This document shows, in pieces, positions 1 to 5,225 of a stretch of 7,248 nt of DNA. Position numbers and translations under genes: made by a program. Under the pieces are notes generated by a model. It searched no databases. It saw only the letters and a program-made list of their open reading frames with translations, and was not told the origin of the DNA. This DNA is from Verrucomicrobiota bacterium. GTDB taxonomy: Bacteria > Verrucomicrobiota > Verrucomicrobiia > Verrucomicrobiales > DEV007. Location of the stretch: positions 1-7,248 of the forward strand of contig JAQCER010000154.1 in NCBI GenBank assembly GCA_027618625.1, in the 5' to 3' direction. The first letter of the stretch is position 1. Every line of letters begins with the position of its first letter.

Positions 1-274
1 GCACCCACAGTATCGCGACGCTCTGATCGCCAATCCGAAGAAGACCGTTGAGACCCAACTGAACAGCACACTTCCTGAGAACGTCTCGGTTGAAGTCGTT
101 CAAGAGTCCCCAAACAAGATCTACATCCGTCTGCCACACGTGGTAGCAGAAGGCGCCGAGCTTTCCGATGAAGACCTCGAGCAAGTAGCTGGCGGCAAAG
201 ACGACACCTACAGCTGTAACGAGTCGATCGGCGGCTTCAACACCCGCAACGAGTTCAGCTCTTCCGTGTTCTAA
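1..274 (+). CDS. RiPP precursor peptide with nitrile-hydratase-like leader (NHLP family), 5' truncated by window
   Basis: The frame is open from the window edge (first full codon at base 2) to TAA at 272-274, giving 90 visible residues. The leader resembles the NHLP/nitrile hydratase alpha-subunit-like leader family: a LIANPKKTVETQL segment, then ENVSVEVVQESPNKIYIRLP, then the acidic LSDEDLEQVAGG ending. The GG codons at 191-196 form the expected double-glycine cleavage site. The core (197-271) is 25 residues, starts KDDTYSCNES and ends NEFSSSVF. It has one Cys, six Ser and Thr residues in total before the last cluster is split (two Thr, five Ser), a Gly-Gly and aromatic residues. In this family an NHLM-type ABC transporter/peptidase cuts after GG and exports the peptide, after modification by enzymes that differ between clusters. 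With a single Cys the core could carry at most one thioether ring; the modification class cannot be told from here. The start codon and N-terminus lie outside the window. The family assignment is strong, the product unknown. Confidence 0.88.
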   Translation, partial: HPQYRDALIANPKKTVETQLNSTLPENVSVEVVQESPNKIYIRLPHVVAEGAELSDEDLEQVAGGKDDTYSCNESIGGFNTRNEFSSSVF

Positions 275-325
275 TCCATTACGGCAGGAACCAGTCGGGG
301 CATTTTTTTCCCTGAAGTTGCACTC

Positions 326-364
326 AGCCCCTCTTCTGCATCCGTGCAGAGAGGGGCTTTTTTT
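326..364 (+). terminator. Rho-independent terminator of the RiPP precursor gene
   Basis: A stem of AGCCCCTCTTCTGCA (326-340) pairs with TGCAGAGAGGGGCT (345-358) with one bulged T, a TCCG loop, and a run of seven T at 358-364. It lies about 50 bases after the precursor stop codon. The strong GC stem and T-tract suggest that the precursor gene ends its transcript here, or that most transcripts stop here before any downstream gene. Confidence 0.9.
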
Positions 365-578
365 GCGCCGCCACCGCCAGAGGGATGAACTAACTCTCTG
401 AGTTCCATTTCGGACGTCCTATGTCCCCGCATCGCCGAAACGTCCTGTCTACGAATTATGCCCAGTCCCTTATTTGTATTTTTATCAGCCCGGAGGGGTT
501 GCTGGCGACTGCTGACGGTCCGCAAGGAGTTGATTGCATAGTGCACTTTATTGGTTGGATTCGAAAAAGCCCGGTTAT
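365..578. other. Gene-free stretch between the RiPP terminator and the recombinase gene
   Basis: I see no convincing gene here. The short + strand frame beginning at the ATG at 421 lacks a ribosome binding site and has no recognisable protein features. The right-hand end of the mobile element probably lies in this stretch, because the RiPP unit ends at its terminator and the recombinase stop codon is at 579. The stretch contains CCGCATC followed by CGAAACG (about 428-452). The same two words occur in the same order, on the opposite strand, upstream of the DUF5372-like gene (about 3901-3925). This could be a remnant of terminal inverted repeats or chance. Confidence 0.4.
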
Positions 579-2624
579 TCAGCGCTGGGCGGTCAATCGG
601 GAGCGTTGTTTGATGATTTGAATATTCTCTGTGGTGGGCTCCTGGTAAAGGTATTCCTGCTTGTCGTTGAATCGAGTGCCTTTGAGAAGTCCCTGTTGGC
701 GCCAATATTTTACGGCATCAGGTTTGCTGTCGATACGGAATGCGACTTCGGTCGCTGTGAGCATGCCCTTGTCGCGCAGGCGCTCGAACCGGCCCTTCAA
801 TTGGTGGTATCGGCGGATGTGTCCGATGATCCCCACGGTGAACGCTTTGCCTTCACCCGAATGCCAGCCGCGCCGGTTCAATAGGGCTGCGATCTCTGCT
901 TCGGTATGGTGCTCTAACAATGCGTCGATTTCTTTGACGGCCCGCTCTTCGGTTGCACGCAATTCCCATGCTCGTTTCGGGAGCGGCAAGTGGAGCACTT
1001 TGTTGGCGCCACCCTTAAAGCGCACCTGGACGGTGATGGTCTGCTCTCTGATCAAGGTGACGTCAGCAATAATAAGACGCGCCATTCGCTTGCGGTCTTG
1101 ATTGCTTGTGTGGCCATCTTTCCACAGTGCCGGGAAATCGGAGGCCAGATTGAGAATCTCCTGCTTCTGAGCTTCGCTCAAGTTCTTGTGATCCTGCTCG
1201 CTCTGCTGGCGGTAAGTCTCTTCGGCTTCGCCGAGCAGGCGCAACGTCTCGTTCCAGTCCGCCTCAAGACTGTCGGCCACGAAGCGGTTGGCGGGATCGA
1301 CTTGCATGTAGCGGTTTCGGGCTCGTTCGGCCTCGTAGCGAGCCCGCTCGACGCGCTGACGTCGCAACCGGTCGATCTCTTGCATGCGCTCTTCGAGGCG
1401 CTTCTGCACTTCGAAAACACTTTCCAGGTTCAATGGCGTGAGGCTTTCCAGGATTAAATCAGCAACGGCTTGATCGACACTTTCGCCGGGAATGTATTGA
1501 CAGGGCTTACTCTTGGCGTGCTCGACGGTGTCTTTTTGGCATACATAGTCCGGCACCTCTTTGCCCTGACGTTTGTGGTAGCGTAGCGACATGGCGTGTC
1601 CGCACTTGCCGCAAATGACCATCCCCTGCAACAACGCCGGGCCATCTCCAGGTGAGCGCCTTTTGCGGTCGATTCCGAAAGCTTTGCTGTTGTCTTTCAA
1701 GCGGCACTGGTTTCCTTCGAAGCGCTCCCAGCTGATGTATCCGGGGTGGGCTTCTTTGACTAACACTTCCCATTGATCGACAGGCAGGCTCTCATAGCGG
1801 TGCCGGCCCTGGGCATCCTTCCAACTGCGGGTGCGGCCGAAGGCAAAGGCTCCGGCATAGCGCGGGTTGTGCAATGTTTGCAGCACGCGGCTGTGGGTGA
1901 GTTGCTCCCAAGCGAGTTCTCCGGATCCCGCTCTGCCTCGCCGGGGAAAAAGTAATCCCTCGTTACTGAAGGCTCTAACAACACCAAAAGCGCTTCCCGC
2001 ACGGTGGAATGTCGTGAAAAAATGGCTGATGCTCTGCCGGACTTGCTTGTCCGGATCCAATACCACTCGTTGGTCTGGATCATAAACCAATCCCACCGGC
2101 AACGGCATTTTGAGCTCTGCGCGTCGCGCCTTGTTAAGGATGCCGCCCCGGAGACGAGCTTTCAAAACGTGCAGTTCCGCTTCGCTCATCGTGCCTTTCA
2201 ATCCCAGCAAAAGCCGGTCGTTGAAACAGCCCGGATCATAGAGCCCGTCTTCATCCAGGATCAAAGTGCCGCTGAGCGCGCAGATCTCCAAGAGCCGGTG
2301 CCAATCGCTGCAATTGCGCGCCAGGCGCGAGACCTCCAGGCCCATGACGATGCCGGCTTGGCCCAGTCCCACCTCACTGACCAGCTTCTGGAATCCCTTG
2401 CGGTCAGCGGCGCTGGCGCCCGATTGCCCCAAGTCCGAATCGATAACCACGATGTGCTCTTCGCGCCAGCCCAGAGCGATGGCCCTGCTCTTAAGCTCAT
2501 ATTGCCGCTTGGTGCTCTCTTGATTTTCGAGCACCTGGCGTAGCGTTGATTGGCGCACGTAAAGGTAGGCCTTGCGCTGGAGGTGACGTTTGCTGACCTT
2601 CTGCTCTTGATTGCCGGGATTCAT
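579..2624 (-). CDS. Large serine recombinase (resolvase-type N-domain, recombinase domain, zinc ribbon), y4bA-like
   Basis: This is a 681-residue protein from ATG at 2624 to TGA at 579. The frame is open further upstream (to 2837), but that part overlaps the preceding gene and does not look conserved; the protein proper begins MNPGNQEQKVSKRHLQRKAY. Residues about 18-160 form the resolvase catalytic domain: YLYVRQST carries the nucleophile Ser26, VIDSDLGQSG follows, and the arginine-containing LEVSRLARNCSDW lies at 97-108. Residues about 165-265 match the recombinase DNA-binding domain (ending near LHNPRYAGAFAFGR). Residues 335-375 form a zinc ribbon with Cys338, Cys341, Cys362 and Cys375. A charged coiled coil occupies about 400-490. 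Residues about 615-660 (MLTATEVAFRI, then AVKYWRQQGLL) look like an additional MerR-type helix-turn-helix. Such enzymes join and excise DNA at short att sites. The gene starts 32 bases after the previous stop, so it is probably co-transcribed. No good Shine-Dalgarno is visible. It appears intact. Confidence 0.93.
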   Translation of the reverse strand: MNPGNQEQKVSKRHLQRKAYLYVRQSTLRQVLENQESTKRQYELKSRAIALGWREEHIVVIDSDLGQSGASAADRKGFQKLVSEVGLGQAGIVMGLEVSRLARNCSDWHRLLEICALSGTLILDEDGLYDPGCFNDRLLLGLKGTMSEAELHVLKARLRGGILNKARRAELKMPLPVGLVYDPDQRVVLDPDKQVRQSISHFFTTFHRAGSAFGVVRAFSNEGLLFPRRGRAGSGELAWEQLTHSRVLQTLHNPRYAGAFAFGRTRSWKDAQGRHRYESLPVDQWEVLVKEAHPGYISWERFEGNQCRLKDNSKAFGIDRKRRSPGDGPALLQGMVICGKCGHAMSLRYHKRQGKEVPDYVCQKDTVEHAKSKPCQYIPGESVDQAVADLILESLTPLNLESVFEVQKRLEERMQEIDRLRRQRVERARYEAERARNRYMQVDPANRFVADSLEADWNETLRLLGEAEETYRQQSEQDHKNLSEAQKQEILNLASDFPALWKDGHTSNQDRKRMARLIIADVTLIREQTITVQVRFKGGANKVLHLPLPKRAWELRATEERAVKEIDALLEHHTEAEIAALLNRRGWHSGEGKAFTVGIIGHIRRYHQLKGRFERLRDKGMLTATEVAFRIDSKPDAVKYWRQQGLLKGTRFNDKQEYLYQEPTTENIQIIKQRSRLTAQR

Positions 2625-2656
2625 GGGAATATTCGATGATGGTTGATCTGTTAGGG

Positions 2657-2995
2657 TCAGGAAAAGGAGCCTTGCAACCGCGCCAGGGCGAGATCTGCCA
2701 GAAGGTTCACCGCCTGTTCCGACCATGCCGAAAGTGAGCCGGTGCGGTTGCTTCCCTGTGTTTTCTGAGGAACTCTCCTTTCGCGTGCCTCTTCCAATGA
2801 GCGCACCGGCGTCACCTCGTCCCAGGCGCGCATCCACGCTGCCATGCCCTCGCCGGTGAAGATCATCATCGTCCTGGAAGAGCCACTGTGCTCACTGCAC
2901 TCTCCGGCACACCAGCCGCCTGAAACATAACGGCGCAGTTCTTCATAGCGCTCTTGTAGCCGGGTTGCTTGGGTTCGTTGCTGTTCTGGAGCCAT
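2657..2995 (-). CDS. Small conserved protein of the recombinase element, y4bB-like, function unknown
   Basis: This is a 112-residue protein from ATG at 2995 to TGA at 2657. The first 25 residues (MAPEQQRTQATRLQERYEEL) are charged and probably helical. A Cys pair (WCAGEC) follows, then MIFTGEGMAAWMRAWDE, the most characteristic block, then an Arg/Glu-rich stretch and a helical C-terminus (AVNLLADLALARLQG). There is no membrane segment and no enzymatic motif that I recognise. Its place between the helix-turn-helix gene and the recombinase, in the same orientation, is that of y4bB-type genes. The start codon lies two bases after the TAA that ends the frame-corrected upstream gene, suggesting translational coupling in the intact operon. 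In this copy ribosomes in the frameshifted upstream reading frame would run past this start and stop at about 2943, which may change its expression. A role as an accessory factor for recombination is inference from position only. Confidence 0.75.
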   Translation of the reverse strand: MAPEQQRTQATRLQERYEELRRYVSGGWCAGECSEHSGSSRTMMIFTGEGMAAWMRAWDEVTPVRSLEEARERRVPQKTQGSNRTGSLSAWSEQAVNLLADLALARLQGSFS

Positions 2996-2997
2996 GC

Positions 2998-3476
2998 TTA
3001 TATCTGGAGCCTTTTTTTTGGAGTCTGCTGTGAATGGTGCCGGAGAACGCGCTCGATGCTGCGCGGATGAACGTGCAATTCGAATTTTTCCTGGAGACGC
3101 ATTGCCAAATCTTGCGCCTTGAGCGCCGGTCCAGGAGTTTTTCGAGGTAGGAGACGACCTCGACAGTCAGCTTGTGCGCTGCTTTGGGACCCCGTTTGAC
3201 TGGCAGCAGTCCCTCTAGTCCGCGGTTTTCAAGCGCCGCTTTGGCCCCGTATAGCGTAGGCCGTGAGATGCCGAACTGGCGTGCGATCTCACTCAGCGAG
3301 TTTTCGCGAAGCCGCCAGCAGCGCAACGCTTCGTATTTGACCTGGATCAAATCGTGAGGATCAAAAAAATCCTCCTCCCCTTCGAAGAGCGGATGGACGA
3401 CATGATCGGCCCGGGGATTGAGAGTGCCGCCGAGCACCAAAGCCTGCCGTTTCGTCTGGGATAAAGAATCACTCAT
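2998..3476 (-). pseudogene. Helix-turn-helix protein of the recombinase element (y4bC-like), broken by a one-base frameshift
   Basis: ATG at 3476 opens MSDSLSQTKRQALVLGG. A GTG at 3503 would add nine residues but lies inside the promoter, so the ATG is preferred. The protein has a homeodomain-like helix-turn-helix of the kind found in IS630/IS481-type DNA-binding regions (LIQVKYEALRCWRL, then SLSEIARQFGISRPTLYGAKAAL), followed by GLEGLLPVKRGPKAAHKLT. After LEKLLD (codon at 3131-3129) the reading frame turns into unlikely, Arg/Ser/Cys-rich sequence and ends at about 2943, well inside the next gene. One extra base after 3129 restores PALKAQDLAMRLQEKFELHV, HPRSIERVLRHHSQQ and a TAA at 3000-2998, giving 159 residues. 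That matches the winged-helix second half expected after such a helix-turn-helix and leaves only two bases to the next ATG. No slippery heptamer is seen at the break, so a deletion or a sequencing error is more likely than programmed shifting. Confidence 0.82.
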
Positions 3477-3491
3477 AGGTATGTAAAGATA

Positions 3492-3508
3492 ATTATGTGA
3501 CACATAAT
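3492..3508. promoter_or_regulatory. 17-bp perfect palindrome over the -10 box: probable operator or recombinase site
   Basis: ATTATGTGACACATAAT is a perfect inverted repeat of 8 bp arms around a central base at 3500. It overlaps the -10 element and the likely transcription start of the minus-strand operon, so a protein bound here would block transcription. The element's own helix-turn-helix protein is the obvious candidate for autoregulation; binding by the recombinase dimer is the alternative. No second copy is seen in the window. Confidence 0.5.
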
Positions 3509-3534
3509 AGCAGCCAACTCCACGCCGATGTCAA
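3504..3534 (-). promoter_or_regulatory. Predicted sigma-70-type promoter for the HTH-recombinase operon
   Basis: Read on the minus strand, TTGACA (3534-3529) is followed after 19 bases by TATTAT (3509-3504). The -35 box is a consensus match and the -10 box has one mismatch, but the 19-base spacing is longer than the usual 17. Transcription would start near 3497, leaving a leader of about 20 bases before ATG 3476. That leader carries no clear Shine-Dalgarno. Confidence 0.5.
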
Positions 3535-3582
3535 TGAATTACCGCAATTCACAGTAACTAAATGAATTTATTGCCTTGAATT
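3535..3582. repeat. Cluster of four TGAATT half-sites
   Basis: TGAATT occurs at 3535-3540, 3563-3568 and 3577-3582, and inverted (AATTCA) at 3546-3551. The first two copies form an inverted repeat with a 5-base spacer. The cluster sits just upstream of the -35 box in an A+T-rich stretch between the DUF5372-like gene and the helix-turn-helix gene. It could be a set of protein-binding sites; base composition may account for part of it. Confidence 0.35.
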
Positions 3583-3593
3583 CCTCAACGTTC

Positions 3594-3890
3594 TCATTCA
3601 CCAATCGACATTATTTCCTTTACATTTACGGCATTATTTCCTTTACACTTCTTGATGCGGATCTCGCCGAGCAATCCCACCAGCCGTAGCAGGTCCTCCA
3701 CCCGAGCGATGGCTTGCCCACCGGCCAACTCCACGAACCGGTCCGCTCCCTCCCAATCCGTCCAGGAGGCCTCCAGCGAGGCCAACAGGCCCGTTTCGTC
3801 ATAATAATAGACGCGGTAAACGCCCCAGTTGTTGCGGTAGTTCACCAGCTCAAATTCCCTTCCGAAGAGCGGGTGAAAACAATGCGTCAC
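3594..3890 (-). CDS. DUF5372-like small protein of the recombinase element (Y4bD/Y4pK type)
   Basis: This is a 98-residue protein from GTG at 3890 to TGA at 3594. The conserved part is FHPLFGREFELVNYRNNWG, then RVYYYDETGLL, then ASWTDWEGADRFVELAGGQA and VEDLLRLVGLL, which I recognise as DUF5372 (Y4bD/Y4pK family). It is small and soluble-looking, with no catalytic motif, and its function is unknown. Proteins of this family are regularly found next to y4bA-type recombinases, which fits the genes downstream. Two oddities: the last 20 or so residues (KKCKGNNAVNVKEIM) are encoded by a 16-bp direct repeat and go beyond the conserved domain. The open frame also continues upstream of the GTG through KRTFRV, a plausible family N-terminus, up to a stop near 3982 without any ATG, GTG or TTG. 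The gene may therefore have lost its original start or use GTG 3890. Confidence 0.72.
   Translation of the reverse strand: MTHCFHPLFGREFELVNYRNNWGVYRVYYYDETGLLASLEASWTDWEGADRFVELAGGQAIARVEDLLRLVGLLGEIRIKKCKGNNAVNVKEIMSIGE
3609..3647. repeat. Perfect 16-bp direct repeat inside the 3' end of the DUF5372-like gene
   Basis: CATTATTTCCTTTACA is found at 3609-3624 and again at 3632-3647, separated by 7 bases (period 23). Both copies lie in the coding sequence of the DUF5372-like protein and make up most of its C-terminal tail, which is outside the conserved domain. A 23-base period places the two copies on roughly the same face of the DNA helix, as for iteron-like binding sites. A short tandem duplication is the simpler explanation. 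Confidence 0.7.
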
Positions 3891-3990
3891 CCGGAAGGTC
3901 CGTTTCGATTCGTCCTGATGCGGTGTAGTTGACGACTTTTGACAATGAGAAAAATGAAAGACACTGGCAGCCGATTGCGGTTAGAGTGGT

Positions 3991-5208
3991 ATGCGGATGC
4001 TTTTACCTCGAGTTACCATTGCTGCTGGCATCCTCGCCGGCGGTGCGCTGAGCGCGTTGTCGCAGGACGGTGTGTTGTTTTGTCCTGACCACCCGAATCA
4101 GCCGCACCTTTCTATCCATCATGGGCTTGCGGCGCAACTGATGCCTACCTGCCAGGTGAGCAATGGGGGGCTCGATGCGACGATTACCGTGCGGACGCCC
4201 ACTGAGATCCTCTGGAATCGCTTTCGGGTCGCCGAGGGGGGCAGCCTCCGCATTCAGTCGGAGGATGGCGCGAAGTGGACGACTGTTCACCGAGTCACCA
4301 ATGGTGGGGTGTCATTCATCCATGGGGCACTCCGCTCGACCGGTAATCTCGCTCTTTTATCCGAAGAAGGCATCGTGGTAGGCGAAACTGGAACAGTGGA
4401 CGCACCACGGTTTCTGGCGTCGACGTTAACCGATGTCGACAGCCAGGGGTTGCTCGATGGTCGGGATGCAACGTTCGGCGTAACGACCAGCTTTGGCACG
4501 CCGATCTCGATCGATGGCCGCGTGACTGCGCCGGAAGGAGTGACGCTGATTGCCGAAGACGTTTTTGTAAAGGGCGCGGCACTGGCTCCCCGCGGCAACG
4601 TTGTCATCGGAGCGGGAGGAAGAGTTACCTTGCGCGCAGCGAAGGCATCCATCGAAATCGACTCAACCGCACGCAAGGGCTCGATCGTCAACGCGGGCAC
4701 GATTGAAGGAGCAGGTGTCGAAATGCGGGTCGATGGCCCACAGGGCCCGTTGATCGCGGCAGTGACGAACACTGGAACCATCCGTGCCACTGGCGATGTG
4801 ATCATTGACGCAGGCCCTGAGCCGACGGCTGTGATCACCAATGTTGAGAGTTCCAATGCCCTCATTGAGGGGCGGCGCGTGATGCTCACTGGGAAGCTTG
4901 AGGGTGCCCCGGTGAACTCGACGGGCACGGTGGACGGAAGCAATCCAGCTGGCATTTCTGCAACCCGTCAGTTCGTCGGTACCGGAGCCACCCAAGCCAC
5001 TCAGATTCGCCCCATTCAACTATCAACGGCTCAACGGGAAACATCGTATACGAAAAAGGCTACTGCCGCCGACGATGATCCCGATCGGAAAAAGAAGAAG
5101 CCGATCGTCGTCGCGAGTTCTCGATCCGCCGCCGTTGATGCAACGAAAGCGAAGGAGAAAACCTTCTACCGATACCAGTCGTTCTTTAGAACACGCCAAG
5201 CTGAGTAA
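3991..5208 (+). CDS. Secreted filamentous-haemagglutinin-like protein with short, degenerate TPS domain
   Basis: This is a 405-residue protein from ATG at 3991 (second ATG at 3997) to TAA at 5206-5208; an in-frame TAG at 3982 limits the start. A signal peptide (residues 1-24, MRMLLPRVTIAAGILAGGAL core) precedes a likely cut at ALS/QDG. Residues about 65-160 follow the two-partner-secretion/haemagglutination-activity domain: TEILWNRFRVAEGGSLRIQ, then VHRVTNGGVSFIHGALRSTG, then LALLSEEGIVVGETGTVDA and FLASTLTDVD. The usual NPNGI motif reads SEEGI. Residues 165-300 repeat short beta-helix-like units (GTIEGAGVEM, GTIRATGDVII). The C-terminal 50 residues are charged and low in complexity (DDDPDRKKKKP) and then aromatic/basic. 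Cys31 and Cys54 could form a disulfide. TPS exoproteins cross the outer membrane through a TpsB pore and are often thousands of residues long; this one is much shorter and no TpsB gene is in the window. It converges on the CHAT gene. A TTGACA at 3939 has no good -10 partner. Confidence 0.82.
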   Translation: MRMLLPRVTIAAGILAGGALSALSQDGVLFCPDHPNQPHLSIHHGLAAQLMPTCQVSNGGLDATITVRTPTEILWNRFRVAEGGSLRIQSEDGAKWTTVHRVTNGGVSFIHGALRSTGNLALLSEEGIVVGETGTVDAPRFLASTLTDVDSQGLLDGRDATFGVTTSFGTPISIDGRVTAPEGVTLIAEDVFVKGAALAPRGNVVIGAGGRVTLRAAKASIEIDSTARKGSIVNAGTIEGAGVEMRVDGPQGPLIAAVTNTGTIRATGDVIIDAGPEPTAVITNVESSNALIEGRRVMLTGKLEGAPVNSTGTVDGSNPAGISATRQFVGTGATQATQIRPIQLSTAQRETSYTKKATAADDDPDRKKKKPIVVASSRSAAVDATKAKEKTFYRYQSFFRTRQAE

Positions 5209-5225
5209 GGCGAATGGCTTACTCA
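5202..5225. other. 8-bp inverted repeat spanning both stop codons of the convergent genes
   Basis: TGAGTAAG (5202-5209) is complementary to CTTACTCA (5218-5225) with an 8-base loop. The repeat takes in the TAA of the haemagglutinin-like gene (5206-5208) and, on the other strand, the TGA of the CHAT gene (5223-5225). There is no T-tract on either side, so a classical bidirectional terminator is doubtful. It may still stabilise the two transcript ends. Confidence 0.45.

Larger units (their letters stand above)
379..3990 (-). mobile_element. Four-gene serine-recombinase mobile element, y4bA-D-like; ends approximate
   Basis: Four minus-strand genes lie in one block between two unrelated + strand genes: a DUF5372-like protein (3594-3890), a frameshifted helix-turn-helix protein (2998-3476), a small protein (2657-2995) and a serine recombinase (579-2624). 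I recognise this set and order from the y4bD/y4bC/y4bB/y4bA (y4pK-y4pH) clusters of Rhizobium NGR234 and related elements; this is recall, not a search. The recombinase would carry out strand exchange through a 5' phosphoserine intermediate, and the small proteins are presumed accessory or regulatory factors. The frameshift suggests the copy may no longer be autonomous. The ends given are outer limits only: one lies between 365 and 578, the other between 3891 and 3990. No target duplication or clear terminal repeat could be established by eye. Confidence 0.65.

Noticed and set aside
564..590. Possible terminator after the recombinase (GCCC/GGGC stem followed by five T on the minus strand)
   Set aside because: The stem has only four base pairs with a 14-base loop that holds the stop codon; too weak to call.
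421..884. Two overlapping + strand frames (66 and 116 codons) downstream of the RiPP terminator
   Set aside because: They lack ribosome binding sites and recognisable protein features; the second mostly lies antisense to the recombinase gene.
2625..2837. 71-codon upstream extension of the recombinase
   Set aside because: It overlaps the preceding gene in another frame, has a composition unlike a protein, and the conserved recombinase sequence starts only after ATG 2624.
3012..3019. Run of eight A in the mRNA of the helix-turn-helix gene as a programmed frameshift site
   Set aside because: The reading frame breaks about 110 bases before this run, so slippage here could not restore the winged-helix part; only the last few codons would change.
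3939..3966. TTGACA as -35 box of the haemagglutinin-like gene
   Set aside because: No acceptable -10 hexamer lies 16-18 bases downstream.
4287..4955. 222-codon minus-strand frame within the haemagglutinin-like gene
   Set aside because: It is antisense to a gene with a signal peptide and TPS motifs; its Pro/Ser/Thr-rich content is typical of a reverse-strand artefact.
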